A DNA stretch of 64,000 bases from Bacillota bacterium. GTDB lineage: Bacteria; Bacillota; Clostridia; Lachnospirales; Lachnospiraceae. The stretch lies in the NCBI GenBank assembly GCA_023412855.1, contig JAEZRJ010000010.1, positions 1-64,000 of the forward strand. Direction: 5' to 3'. The notes beneath the pieces are model-generated. The model made no database searches and was not told the origin of the DNA. It worked only from the letters and a program-made list of their open reading frames with translations. Shown piece by piece: positions 40,133-50,027 of the stretch. Position numbers and translations under genes: made by a program. Position 1 is the first letter of the stretch, and each line of letters starts with the position of its first letter.

Positions 40133-43100
40133 ATGGTAAATACATATTTATCGGATGAAAAAAATCTTGAATTGGCAGCGGCTACGCTTAGCTGTATCGG
40201 CGACGGAGTGATATCGACAGACTTAAAAGGTCAAATTCTCTTTATGAATCAAATGGCGGAGAATATATTGGATACACGGTTTTCCACAGTCAGGGGAAAG
40301 CCGTTCGATGAAGTCGTGAAGTTCTATAAGGAAGGCTCCGGCATAAGAGTTCCAAGTCCTATTGCTGCCGTGATCGAACATGATACCATCAAAGGGTTGG
40401 AAAATAGTACGGTAATCCTAACGGAAGACAATACCCGAAAATTTGTTTCCGCTACTTGCTCCACCATAAAAAATTTTGAATCGGAAAACATTGGCGTTGT
40501 TATCATCCTCAGAGATATTACGAGATTAAAAACATTGGAGATAGAGCATCTCAATGAAAAGAACAACTTGAAAACCATGTTTGATGTCGCGCCTGTAAGC
40601 ATGATCATAATGGATCAAAATGCCCGTATTGCACAGATCAATGACGCATCGCTGGAGCTTATTGGGAAATCGAGAGAAGAGGCGCTGGGAGAACGGTTCG
40701 GAGATGCGTTCGGATGCAGGGAAAGCTTTCGGAGCCAGTTGGGATGCCAATACGGTAAGAAATGTGCGAGATGTGTCTTTCGAAGGTCAGTGAATCAGGC
40801 CATCCGAAGGGGAGTCAAAACCAGTAAGCTGGAAATTAAGAAAATATTGATAAAAGGCGGAGAACAGCTTGAATATTGGTTTCAAATCAGCGTAGTTCCT
40901 ATCATAGTAAATAATGAAAGGAATTGCATTGTTACTTTGATGGATATTACGGAAAGCAAGATGCGGGAGAGGTTGATTACGGAATCCAGAGATTTTTGCA
41001 GCAATATTCTGCACCAGTTGCCTTCTCTTGCCTGGATGACAGATAAAAATCTGGAATGCAATTATGTAAACCGGGTATGGAATGACTTTACGGGAAAGAC
41101 AATAGAAGAAGTATTGGAGGATGGATGGGATAAAATCATTCATCCAGATGATCTGGATAATTATTTAAGAAAACGGACCGCCGCCATGCGTAAGAGAAAG
41201 AATTACCAACAGGAAGTCCGCATAAGGCGTTATGACGGTGAATACCGATGGTGTGTGTCGCTGGATACTCCCTATTACGGGCTGGATGGAAGATTTTCAG
41301 GATACATCGGCTCCATTTACGATATTACGGAGAGAATCAAAGCAGAAGAAGATATGGAGCGATACCGGAAAATAATCAATAATGCCAGAGATATTATTTT
41401 CTTGTTAAATACGGACGGCAGCATTATAGAGGCTAATAAGTCAGCGGTAAAAGCTTACGGATATTCGCTGGAAGAGCTTTGCGTAATGAATATAAATAAA
41501 ATACGGGAAGATTGGAAATATAGCCAGAAACAGATGGAGGAGACAGAGGGCGGAGAAGTCTTCTTTGAGGCAACTCATATAAGAAAGGATGGAAGCTCTT
41601 TTCAGGTAGAAGTAAGTTCACAGGGAATAAACATCGGGAGTAAAAATATCCTCTTTAGTATCGTAAGGGATATTACCGAGAGAAAAAAAGCAGAGCTGGA
41701 TATCCAAATCAATCAGGAAAAATATTATTCCCTGTTTATGAATATGAAGAGTGCCTATGCGTATTTCAGGCTGCAGAATAACCCGAAGTGCGAAATGCTG
41801 GATGTAGCTATCGTAGAAGTCAACCGGTCTTTTGAGGAGTTGTTCTCCGTAAGCAGAGACCAGATTGTGGGGAAAAACTTTATCGAAGTTTTCCCGGACA
41901 GCAAAGGGCTGCTGATGGATATCAAAGAACAATATTTTACAGAAATAATGCAGGGAAAGAGCGTAAATATGGAGGAATATTTTTCGCATATTTACAATAA
42001 GTGGCTTTCTTTCTCGATTTATAGTCCTTATGGAGATGAGGTAGTCGCTATTATTTCGGATATTACTGAAATGAAGAAATCGGAACTGCGCCTGATATCC
42101 ACCAAAGAAGCAGCGGAAGCCGCCAACCGGGCCAAAAGTGAATTTCTTGCAAATATGAGTCATGAAATCAGAACACCGATCAATGGTATGGTAGGAATGG
42201 TAGAACTCACGTTACTGACCGAGCTGAATCATGAACAAAGGGAAAACCTTGAGATGGCAAAAACCTGTGCCAATTCTCTGCTCAAAATCATCAATGATAT
42301 TTTAGACTTCTCAAAAATGGAGGCAGGAAAATTATCCATAGAAAATATAACCTTTGATTTAAAAGAACTGGTAGAGGAATTGGTAAAGACCTATTCCCTT
42401 CGGGTGGAAGAAAAAGGCCTTGAATTAAACTATGGTTTCAGCGCATCTATTCCCAGGTATTTGATTGGAGATTCAAACAGACTCAGACAAATATTGCATA
42501 ATCTGCTTGGCAATGCGGTAAAGTTCACGAATGAAGGAAGTATATCTCTGGCAATCAGGATACTGAATAAAACGGAATCTCAGGTAGAACTTCATTTTTC
42601 TGTTTCAGATACAGGCATAGGCCTGACGCAGGAGGATATCCGGCATTTGTTTCAGAGCTTTAATCAGGTGGAACGGTCATTTACCAAAAAGTATGGCGGA
42701 ACCGGCCTTGGCCTCGCCATATCCAAGTCACTTGCAGAATTGATGGGCGGAGGTATCGGAGTAGTAAGTGAAAAAGGAAAAGGAAGCACATTTTATGTTA
42801 ACCTTCCCTTTCAGATCGGAAAAGCCATTGAAGAGAGGGTGGTACAGACAGCCAGTTTGTCCGGCACAAAAAATAATTTGAAGATTTTGCTGGCAGAGGA
42901 TGATCTGATCAATCAAAAGGTAATTTTAAAAATGCTTGAGAGGAAGGAATATTCGGTTGACCTGGCCAGAAATGGATTAGAGGTACTAAAACTATTTGCG
43001 AAAAATAGATATGATTTGATTCTTATGGATATTCAGATGCCTGAGATGAATGGATTGGAGGCTGTTCAGAAGATCAGAGAAATGGAAGGGACAAGTTTTT

Positions 43101-43606
43101 ATACGCCTATCGTGGCATTGACTGCTTATGTGCTGAAAGGAGATAAAGAAAGGTTTTTGGCTTTGGGAATGGATGAATATATACCTAAGCCCATCGATAT
43201 GAATCAGTTGTTTTTAACCATTGAACAGATCACACGGAGAAAGGAGGAGAACGGCTTGCTGCCGGATAGTATTTTTCTTACCGATAGCGGAGAGATAGGG
43301 TTTGCAAGTAAAAATACGGACCGGCCAAGCAGAAAAACAAAAGGGTTATTGCATGAAATAGCAAAGAACATCGTAATGCTGGAACATGCTGTGGAGAAGG
43401 GGAATCTGGAGCTGATTGAAGAAATTGCCCATACGGTAAAAAAACAGTCTATAGATATGGAATGTGCGGAAATCAAGGATATGGCCTTTAAAATAGAACT
43501 TGCCGCCAGACGGGGAAATATGGGCGATGCTGCAGAAAACATCAAAAAAATAGAAAAGGAAGTTCAGATATTGCAAAATGAGTTTATTGCTTCCGAGGAG
43601 GAGTAA
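40133..43606 (+). CDS. Hybrid sensor histidine kinase with several PAS domains, receiver and Hpt-like end
   Basis: A 1157-residue soluble hybrid kinase inside the chemosensory operon. About five PAS/PAC domains span residues 10-640 (visible PAC signatures include VVIILRDITRL, IVTLMDITESK, GYIGSIYDITERIKAEE, SIVRDITERKKAE, AIISDITEMKKSE). A HisKA (FLANMSHEIRTPINGMVGM), a HATPase with GTGLGLAISKSLAELMGG, a receiver (LAEDDLINQKV, LILMDIQMPEMNG, PKPIDM) and a C-terminal Hpt-like helix bundle (EIAHTVKKQS) follow. PAS2 includes a Cys-rich insert (CQYGKKCARCVF) that may bind a metal or cluster. There are no membrane segments, so it senses a cytoplasmic signal. ATG 40133 is preferred over GTG 40127 by the GAGGTG spacing. 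Confidence 0.9.
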   Translation: MVNTYLSDEKNLELAAATLSCIGDGVISTDLKGQILFMNQMAENILDTRFSTVRGKPFDEVVKFYKEGSGIRVPSPIAAVIEHDTIKGLENSTVILTEDNTRKFVSATCSTIKNFESENIGVVIILRDITRLKTLEIEHLNEKNNLKTMFDVAPVSMIIMDQNARIAQINDASLELIGKSREEALGERFGDAFGCRESFRSQLGCQYGKKCARCVFRRSVNQAIRRGVKTSKLEIKKILIKGGEQLEYWFQISVVPIIVNNERNCIVTLMDITESKMRERLITESRDFCSNILHQLPSLAWMTDKNLECNYVNRVWNDFTGKTIEEVLEDGWDKIIHPDDLDNYLRKRTAAMRKRKNYQQEVRIRRYDGEYRWCVSLDTPYYGLDGRFSGYIGSIYDITERIKAEEDMERYRKIINNARDIIFLLNTDGSIIEANKSAVKAYGYSLEELCVMNINKIREDWKYSQKQMEETEGGEVFFEATHIRKDGSSFQVEVSSQGINIGSKNILFSIVRDITERKKAELDIQINQEKYYSLFMNMKSAYAYFRLQNNPKCEMLDVAIVEVNRSFEELFSVSRDQIVGKNFIEVFPDSKGLLMDIKEQYFTEIMQGKSVNMEEYFSHIYNKWLSFSIYSPYGDEVVAIISDITEMKKSELRLISTKEAAEAANRAKSEFLANMSHEIRTPINGMVGMVELTLLTELNHEQRENLEMAKTCANSLLKIINDILDFSKMEAGKLSIENITFDLKELVEELVKTYSLRVEEKGLELNYGFSASIPRYLIGDSNRLRQILHNLLGNAVKFTNEGSISLAIRILNKTESQVELHFSVSDTGIGLTQEDIRHLFQSFNQVERSFTKKYGGTGLGLAISKSLAELMGGGIGVVSEKGKGSTFYVNLPFQIGKAIEERVVQTASLSGTKNNLKILLAEDDLINQKVILKMLERKEYSVDLARNGLEVLKLFAKNRYDLILMDIQMPEMNGLEAVQKIREMEGTSFYTPIVALTAYVLKGDKERFLALGMDEYIPKPIDMNQLFLTIEQITRRKEENGLLPDSIFLTDSGEIGFASKNTDRPSRKTKGLLHEIAKNIVMLEHAVEKGNLELIEEIAHTVKKQSIDMECAEIKDMAFKIELAARRGNMGDAAENIKKIEKEVQILQNEFIASEEE

Positions 43607-43608
43607 AT

Positions 43609-44013
43609 ATGAGAATATTGATAGCAGAGGATGATCTTGTCAGCAGAAGGTTTCTGTTTAAATTTCTTAACCGTTACGGAGAATGTGATCTGGTGGTAGA
43701 TGGGCTGGAAGCATTGGATGCCTGTCTGATGGCGATCAAAGAGAATAAATTATATGATTTGATCTGTCTGGATATTATGATGCCCAAGGTGGATGGGGTA
43801 AAAGTATTAAAATCTATCAGGGATCTGGAGAATCAGAAAGGAATTTCTCCCGAGAAAAGATCCAAAATAATAATGATCACAGCGCTTGGAGAAACGCAGC
43901 TCGTTCAGAACGCTTTTGAAATAGGATGCGACGCTTACGCTGCAAAACCAATCGATACGGCAAAATTGGTTAAGGTGCTGGAAGATTTCGGAATGATTCA
44001 GGAAAAGGAATAG
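43609..44013 (+). CDS. CheY-like receiver protein
   Basis: A 134-residue stand-alone receiver. Residues: EDD in LIAEDDLVSRR, phospho-acceptor Asp in LICLDIMMPKVDG, Thr in MITALGE, Lys in AAKPIDTAKL. It starts 2 bases after the hybrid kinase stop, with GAGGAG in the kinase's end as ribosome-binding site, so it is the likely output partner of that kinase rather than of CheA. Confidence 0.88.
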   Translation: MRILIAEDDLVSRRFLFKFLNRYGECDLVVDGLEALDACLMAIKENKLYDLICLDIMMPKVDGVKVLKSIRDLENQKGISPEKRSKIIMITALGETQLVQNAFEIGCDAYAAKPIDTAKLVKVLEDFGMIQEKE

Positions 44014-44051
44014 AAATATTCTGACTGCAGGATGAAAAGGAGAGTGGGAAC

Positions 44052-44549
44052 ATGCTGGAGAAAAAGATGGACGAAACGGAGCTGCTGGAACAGGAAGAGG
44101 ATACGCAAAAAGACAGATTTTTAACCTTCCAGGTCGGTAACGAGGTATATGGTATCGAAATAAAATGTGTGACCGAGATCATAGGCATACAGCCCGTTAC
44201 AGAGGTTCCGGAACTGCCGGATTACATCAAGGGAATTATTAATCTCAGGGGGAAGATCATACCGGTCATGGACGTCAGGCTGCGGTTCAAAAAAGAGGGG
44301 GTGGATTATAATGACCGGACTTGCGTAATCGTAGTAGATATCGGAGGGGTGCCTATCGGCTTGATCGTTGACAATGTTTCGGAGGTATTGACGATACCGG
44401 AAGAAGAAATTGTGGCGCCACCGGATATAAAAGGCGGAGGTAACAGATACATAAGAGGAATCGGTAAAGTAGAAAATCAGGTAAAGTTGCTGCTGGACTG
44501 TGATAGATTACTGAATGAGCAGGAAATAGATGCTCTGGGGAATATGTAG
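44052..44549 (+). CDS. cheW: Chemotaxis adaptor CheW
   Basis: A 165-residue CheW that links receptors to CheA. The core shows FLTFQVGNEVYGIEIKCVTEIIG, ELPDYIKGIINLRGKIIPVMDVRLRF, CVIVVDIGGVPIGLIVDNVSEVLTI and a C-terminal LDCDRLL. The first 18 residues are acidic. It lies 12 bases before the mcp gene. Confidence 0.94.
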   Translation: MLEKKMDETELLEQEEDTQKDRFLTFQVGNEVYGIEIKCVTEIIGIQPVTEVPELPDYIKGIINLRGKIIPVMDVRLRFKKEGVDYNDRTCVIVVDIGGVPIGLIVDNVSEVLTIPEEEIVAPPDIKGGGNRYIRGIGKVENQVKLLLDCDRLLNEQEIDALGNM

Positions 44550-44561
44550 GAGGATGAGCTT

Positions 44562-46256
44562 ATGAGATGGTTTTACAATATGAAAATAGGTGCTAAATTA
44601 ATATTCGGTTTTGTATTAGTAGCTATAATTGCGGGAATCGTCGGAATTGTCGGAATTTATAATATGAATTCACTGGATAAAGAATATAGTTCCTTATATA
44701 AAGAATATGGTATTCCGCTGGGAGATATTGCAGATGTTTCCGTATCCTATCAGCAGATCAGGGTTAACTTGAGAGATTTAGTGATTGAAGGGGACGGAGC
44801 GAATGGCGATACATATATAAAAAGTATAAAGGAAAATCAAGAAAAAATGGAAGCTGCTATGGATGCATTTGAAGCATCATTGCAGACGGAGGAAGGAAAA
44901 AAAACATTTGCCGACCTAAAAGCTTCTTTGGAAGAGTATGAGCCTATTGAAGAACAGATTATAAATTATGCCGTTTCAGGAAATCAGAAAGAAGCGATTA
45001 CTGTACTCCGTGCAGATGAAAGCGCTAGGGTTGTCAGTGAAATCATGGGTTCCATTAATGTACTGTTTCAGCTAAAGGATGACAATGGACAGAGGTTGTC
45101 AGAAGAATATACGGATGAAGCACAGAATACGATTACGACGGTAATAATTATTGTAGTTATTGCAATTATTGCAGCAGTACTATTAGGCGTTTTTATTTCC
45201 CGGATAATCAGCAAGCCGATTGTAAAAATGGTCAGAATTGCGGAAAGGGTTTCAGAGGGAGATCTGGATGTGGAGATCGATTATAATGCCAGAGATGAGA
45301 TTGGTATTTTGGCGGAAGCTTTCTCGAGAATGACAGATAACCTTAATGAAGTTATGTCCAGCATTAATAATGCAGCGGAGCAGGTATCGGCAGGCTCCAC
45401 CCAGTTATCCGATTCAAGTATGGCTCTTTCCCAGGGAGCAACAGAACAAGCTAGCTCTATAGAGGAATTGTCCGCCTCCATAGAAGAAATTGCGGCACAG
45501 ACAGAAGTAAATGCGGAGCATGCAAAAGATGCGAACCATATTACAGAATCAGCTAAGATGAGCGCTATGGAAGGCAACCGTCAGATGAAAGAAATGTTGG
45601 AGGCAATGGAAGCTATCAATGAAGCTTCTGCCAATATTTCAAAGATTATTAAGGTGATTGACGACATTGCATTCCAGACCAATATTCTGGCGTTGAATGC
45701 AGCAGTAGAGGCGGCACGGGCGGGTGCGCACGGTAAAGGATTTGCAGTGGTTGCCGAGGAAGTCAGAAATCTTGCCGCACGTTCTGCAAATGCGGCGAAA
45801 GAAACGACAGCGATGATAGAGGGTTCCGTGAAGAAAGTGGAAGGCGGGACAAGGATTGCAAATGAAACAGCAGAGGCTCTGAATAAAATAGTAGAAGGAA
45901 TTGCAAGTGTCGCAGAGCTTATCGGCAATATCGCGGTAGCATCCAATGAGCAGGCTTCCGGAATTGCCCAGATCAATCAGGGAATTCTGCAAGTATCAAC
46001 AGTGGTACAGACAAACTCCGCGACGGCGCAGGAAAGCGCGGCTGCCAGTGAAGAACTGGCAAGTCAGGCTATTTTAATGGAAGAACAGGTCGCTAAATTC
46101 AAGTTAAGGAAAATCAAGAAATATTATGCGCATACGGAATATCAAGACAAACAGCCTGACTATGGAAAAGAAAATGTTCCTTTGGAAACAGGACATGAAA
46201 AAGGTAAAAACCCAAAAAAAATAATACTGAGCGATAAGGAGTTCGGCAAGTATTAA
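44562..46256 (+). CDS. Methyl-accepting chemotaxis protein (4HB sensor)
   Basis: A 564-residue transmembrane receptor. TM1 ([20 protein letters not shown]) and TM2 ([20 protein letters not shown], about residue 192) flank a helical extracytoplasmic sensor of about 150 residues of the 4-helix-bundle type. A HAMP domain ([32 protein letters not shown]) and the signalling domain follow, with the hairpin tip [50 protein letters not shown]. The C-terminus ends in a lysine-rich tail without the NWETF CheR tether. It is the cognate receptor of the operon. Confidence 0.93.
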   Translation: MRWFYNMKIGAKLIFGFVLVAIIAGIVGIVGIYNMNSLDKEYSSLYKEYGIPLGDIADVSVSYQQIRVNLRDLVIEGDGANGDTYIKSIKENQEKMEAAMDAFEASLQTEEGKKTFADLKASLEEYEPIEEQIINYAVSGNQKEAITVLRADESARVVSEIMGSINVLFQLKDDNGQRLSEEYTDEAQNTITTVIIIVVIAIIAAVLLGVFISRIISKPIVKMVRIAERVSEGDLDVEIDYNARDEIGILAEAFSRMTDNLNEVMSSINNAAEQVSAGSTQLSDSSMALSQGATEQASSIEELSASIEEIAAQTEVNAEHAKDANHITESAKMSAMEGNRQMKEMLEAMEAINEASANISKIIKVIDDIAFQTNILALNAAVEAARAGAHGKGFAVVAEEVRNLAARSANAAKETTAMIEGSVKKVEGGTRIANETAEALNKIVEGIASVAELIGNIAVASNEQASGIAQINQGILQVSTVVQTNSATAQESAAASEELASQAILMEEQVAKFKLRKIKKYYAHTEYQDKQPDYGKENVPLETGHEKGKNPKKIILSDKEFGKY

Positions 46257-46288
46257 TTTGCTGCCCGCATGACGAAAGAAGTCTTTTT

Positions 46289-46440
46289 GGTTACTGTTCA
46301 CACAGTAGCTTAGTACTTGCTGTTAAGCTACGTAAGAACGTGATTCAAGAGATGATTTCTGCTTCGCGTAGCGAATTTGCATGCAAAGTTTTTGCATTGC
46401 AGAAATCATGCGCTACTGAAAACGGAGTGAACAATACCCC
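46289..46440. repeat. Small inverted-repeat element between mcp and cheR
   Basis: GGTTACTGTTCAC at the left and GTGAACAATACC at the right form imperfect terminal inverted repeats around about 125 bases that contain GATTTCTGC...GCAGAAATC. The right end is shared with 34953-34989. It looks like a MITE or REP-type insertion within the che operon. Confidence 0.5.
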
Positions 46441-46465
46441 TTTTTGGCTTGGATCAGAGGTTAGC

Positions 46466-47278
46466 ATGGTTGAAATTACAGAGAAAGAATTTAAACAGCT
46501 TACGGAATATGTAAAGAAGAATTATGGTATCAACTTGAAAGCTGAGAAAAGAATTTTGGTCATGGGGAGACTGCAGAGTGTCCTTTTGGAAAAGGGATGC
46601 AGCTTTACGGAATATTTTGAGTATGTACTTGGAGATAAGACCGGACAGGCTGTCATAACCTTGATCGATAAAATTTCCACCAATCATACCTTTTTTATGA
46701 GGGAGTCAGGGCATTTCGATTTTCTGAAGGAACAGGTACTTCCCGGCCTGAAGGAGTCCGTTCATGAAAAAGATCTGAGGATTTGGTGCGCGGCTGCTTC
46801 TACAGGAGAAGAGGCATATACCCTTGCCATGATATTGGATGAATACCTTGGACCGGAAAAATTATGGTGGGATAAAAAGATATTGGCCACCGATATATCC
46901 CAGAGTGCTTTGGAGGCAGCGATGAGTGGAATATACAGCGATGAAAGGATAAACCCGCTGCCTTTCCGGTGGAAAGAAAATTATTTCCGCAGATATGACG
47001 GGAAGAACTGGATAGTGGAGGAGAGGATAAGAAATGAGATCATATTTCGTAAATTCAATCTGATGGAGCAGGTATTTCCTTTTAAGAAAAAGTTTCATGT
47101 TATATTCTGTCGGAACGTCATGATTTATTTTGACAATGAGACGAGGGATTTGTTAGTGGATAAGTTTTATAATCATCTGGAATCCGGGGGTTATCTATTT
47201 ATCGGGCACTCGGAAACGGTGGACAGGACCAGGACCGGATTCCAATATGTTATGCCTGCTGTTTACAGGAAAAAATAA
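46466..47278 (+). CDS. cheR: Chemotaxis protein methyltransferase CheR
   Basis: CheR (270 residues) methylates receptor glutamates with S-adenosylmethionine. The N-terminal helical domain precedes NHTFFMRESGHFDFL and the SAM site IWCAAASTGEEAYTLAMIL; ATDISQSALEAA, the FHVIFCRNVMIYFD motif and GGYLFIGHSE complete the core. ATG 46466 is chosen because homology begins there; the frame extends to 46340 through the repeat element. Confidence 0.93.
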   Translation: MVEITEKEFKQLTEYVKKNYGINLKAEKRILVMGRLQSVLLEKGCSFTEYFEYVLGDKTGQAVITLIDKISTNHTFFMRESGHFDFLKEQVLPGLKESVHEKDLRIWCAAASTGEEAYTLAMILDEYLGPEKLWWDKKILATDISQSALEAAMSGIYSDERINPLPFRWKENYFRRYDGKNWIVEERIRNEIIFRKFNLMEQVFPFKKKFHVIFCRNVMIYFDNETRDLLVDKFYNHLESGGYLFIGHSETVDRTRTGFQYVMPAVYRKK

Positions 47279-47333
47279 CTGGAATTTTATGCTGGAGGAT
47301 ATCTATGCGGATAGAGCTTAGGTGTATGCAAAA

Positions 47334-48344
47334 ATGAAGAAAAAGATTAAGGTATTGGTCGTAGATGACAGTATTGTATTCCGGGAAGCTATTATAAGGG
47401 GAATCGGAGCGGATATAAACATCGAGGTCGTGGCAAGGGCATCGGATCCCTTTGAAGCCAGAGACAGAATATTGGAATGGGAACCGGATGTCATGACCTG
47501 TGATATAGAAATGCCAAGGATGAACGGAATAGAGTTTGTCCGAAGACTTCTTCCCCAGTATTCCATTCCGGTCATCATAGTCAGCGGTTTGAGCGAAGCG
47601 GTATTCGATGCGATGGATGCGGGAGCCGTGGATTTTGTCGCAAAGCCTGTCGATAAATCAGCCGCGAATATGCAGATTTTCATACAGGAGCTGATCTCCA
47701 AGATAAAAATTGCGGCAGTTTCCAAGGTGACTCCGCATAATACAGTAACAGCCGGACAAGTATATGGCAATCATTTTCCCGAGAACAGAATTATCGCCAT
47801 GGGAGCTTCCACAGGAGGAACCGAAGCTTTGTACAGTATACTTATGCAACTGCCGGCGAATATTCCAGGTATTGTAATTGTACAGCATATTCCGCCGGTG
47901 TTTTCCAGAATGTTTTCGGAACGTTTGAATAACCAAACCTCATTAACGGTAAAAGAGGCTGAGGATGGAGAGTATGTGGAGACAGGGAAAGTCCTGATCG
48001 CTCCCGGGGACCGGCATATGCGGGTTAACAAACTTGGAGGCAGATATAAGGTAGAGGTGTTTGGCGGTGAAAAAGTAAGCGGACATTGCCCTTCGGTGGA
48101 TATGTTATTCGACTCTGTGGCTAAGAAAGCAGGAAACGAAGCAATTGGCATTATTTTAACCGGAATGGGGTACGATGGGGCAAAGGGACTTTTGGCAATG
48201 AAAAGAAAAGGGGCAAGGACCATCGGACAGGATGAAAGGTCATGTGTCGTATATGGTATGCCCAAAGCAGCATATGATATAGGGGCGGTAGAAGTACAAG
48301 TTCCATTATTGGGGGTGCCAAAGGCATTGATGAATATGCTGTAG
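47334..48344 (+). CDS. cheB: Chemotaxis response regulator protein-glutamate methylesterase CheB
   Basis: CheB (336 residues) removes receptor methyl groups. The receiver (VLVVDDSIVFREA, phospho-acceptor Asp in VMTCDIEMPRMNGIEFV, Lys in VAKPVDK) is followed by the methylesterase with the triad Ser in AMGASTGGTEAL, His in IVQHIPPVFSRMF and Asp in GMGYDGAKGL. It closes the che operon. ATG 47334 is used; GTG 47322 is an in-frame alternative with a weaker context. Confidence 0.93.
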   Translation: MKKKIKVLVVDDSIVFREAIIRGIGADINIEVVARASDPFEARDRILEWEPDVMTCDIEMPRMNGIEFVRRLLPQYSIPVIIVSGLSEAVFDAMDAGAVDFVAKPVDKSAANMQIFIQELISKIKIAAVSKVTPHNTVTAGQVYGNHFPENRIIAMGASTGGTEALYSILMQLPANIPGIVIVQHIPPVFSRMFSERLNNQTSLTVKEAEDGEYVETGKVLIAPGDRHMRVNKLGGRYKVEVFGGEKVSGHCPSVDMLFDSVAKKAGNEAIGIILTGMGYDGAKGLLAMKRKGARTIGQDERSCVVYGMPKAAYDIGAVEVQVPLLGVPKALMNML

Positions 48345-48547
48345 CAGAAGAGAGATTACAATACATGATAGCTTACATGCTTTTATCTGTAAGGATAGCA
48401 TTTGGATGGAAGCAAAGGTCGCTCCGCCGGCATTTAGCTGGCAGGGCGATTTTTTGTTCGTTTCCATTGGAAGGCTATCTGTGGAAACAGGGGGTAAGGC
48501 TAGATTGGACAGGAATAAAATTCTATGCTCACATGGGGCATGCGAAC

Positions 48548-48629
48548 GGCTTTCTTAGGCGTATTCGGTTTCTGTTCCGGCGCGAACGGCTGTATTTTCT
48601 AAACGAAACCGAATACGCCTAAGAAAGCC
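48548..48629. repeat. Palindromic repeat, family P copy 1
   Basis: Two perfect 24-base arms (48548-48571 and 48606-48629) enclose a core TCTGTTCCGGCGC...CGGCTGTATTTTCTAAACG. The same core with other arms lies at 61465-61694. The stretch 48345-48547 upstream holds no gene that I can support. Confidence 0.75.
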
Positions 48630-48724
48630 TGCTGAAAGTTGTGAAAATGTATATAAAATTGGCAAGGGTTACGAGTTTTGTAAATGCCGGGATGATTGTA
48701 TATGGTGAAAGGAAAATATAGGAT

Positions 48725-49639
48725 ATGAAGTATAATTATATTATAAATGTGAGAGATAATGAAAAACTGCGCGCAAGTTTTAACGAGTTGACACAGAAGG
48801 TATATGGGTTTAATTTCATAGAATGGTATGAGAGAGGACAGTGGGGAGATAAGTATATACCTCATGTCCTGGAGGAGAATGGCAAGGTGGTATCGAATGT
48901 ATCGGTAAATCTCATGGAGTTCGATGTGAGCGGGAAGATTAAAAAATATATTCAGCTTGGAACTGTGATGACCGACCCTGATTATCGAGGTCAGGGACTT
49001 AACAGATACATAGTGGAAAAGATTCTGGAAGAATATCGGGAAAAGGTCGATGGAATTTATCTGTTTGGAAATGACAGCGTTCTGGAATATTATCCGAGGT
49101 TCGGATTCATACCGATAAAAGAATATGAGTATAGCCGTAAAGTGTATAGGGAAAAGGAAGCAATAACGAGTATAGGAAGAAACGCATATCGGATTGAAAA
49201 AATAGATATGTCTTGCCAGAAGGCATGTGATAAGTTGTATAGTGCCATAACGGAATATAATTCCTCGGTAAAAGGAAATAATCAAAACAATGGTTTCAGT
49301 ATGTGCGACAATCTCGGATTGTATCAGTTCTGGCTGGCAGCAGAATTTGAAGAAAGTGTATACTATTTGCCGGATATGGGGGCATATATTATTGCCGATT
49401 TAAAGGCAGATACGCTTAAAATATATGAGATGATAAGTAAAAATGTGATAGATATTGACAAGATTTCTGCTTCATTTGGAAACGTATCGGAGATAAAGCT
49501 TGGATTTACGCCGGCAAAGAAAGAAGGTTATGACATTAATCCTCACATAGTAGAAGACTGCACCTTATTTATTATGGGAGATAGCTTGAAGCGGGTGGAA
49601 ACGGAAAAAATGATGTTCCCGGAAATATCGCATGCTTAG
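48725..49639 (+). CDS. GNAT acetyltransferase
   Basis: A 304-residue protein whose N-terminal half is a GNAT domain: IQLGTVMTDPDYRGQGLNRYIVEKILEEYREKVDGIYLFGNDSVLEYYPRFGF has the acetyl-CoA loop and the usual final strand. The C-terminal 150 residues (SCQKACDKLYSAITEYNSS...) form a sterol-carrier-like or unknown domain. AGGAAAATATAGG precedes the ATG. The substrate is unknown. Confidence 0.85.
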   Translation: MKYNYIINVRDNEKLRASFNELTQKVYGFNFIEWYERGQWGDKYIPHVLEENGKVVSNVSVNLMEFDVSGKIKKYIQLGTVMTDPDYRGQGLNRYIVEKILEEYREKVDGIYLFGNDSVLEYYPRFGFIPIKEYEYSRKVYREKEAITSIGRNAYRIEKIDMSCQKACDKLYSAITEYNSSVKGNNQNNGFSMCDNLGLYQFWLAAEFEESVYYLPDMGAYIIADLKADTLKIYEMISKNVIDIDKISASFGNVSEIKLGFTPAKKEGYDINPHIVEDCTLFIMGDSLKRVETEKMMFPEISHA

Positions 49640-49668
49640 TGAACGCTTAAGATGTGTAAGTAAAACGA

Positions 49669-49947
49669 GTGTATCCTCTAAATACCATGATAGACTTTGA
49701 TTTTAGAGGAATCAAAACAGACCACATCGGTATTTGCTCAAAGCACAATTCAAAAGCCGGAGCAGAAATGTCTGCCGAAGTCACTGAGATTCTCGAGCAT
49801 GTCCATCGCATGAGTAATAGAAAAAGAATTCTTATGGGAATAAGCCTTTTTGCGGGAATTATTCTAATTTATTACATTAGCGGTATCAGGAGTTATTTCT
49901 CTATGACTTTTTGTCATTATTCGGGAAAGCTTTGTATGCATTCTTAA
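49669..49947 (+). CDS. Doubtful small membrane protein
   Basis: An open frame of 92 codons beginning with GTG. It contains a possible membrane helix (RILMGISLFAGIILIYYI) near residues 53-70. No good ribosome-binding site and no recognised family are visible, so it may be spurious or the remains of a longer gene. Confidence 0.25.
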   Translation: MYPLNTMIDFDFRGIKTDHIGICSKHNSKAGAEMSAEVTEILEHVHRMSNRKRILMGISLFAGIILIYYISGIRSYFSMTFCHYSGKLCMHS

Positions 49948-50027
49948 AATACTATGATAAAATATATTTGTATTATATGTATTGGATGTTGCTTTTATAA
50001 ACCTAGAAACTGGAGCAGGGGGTGCCC

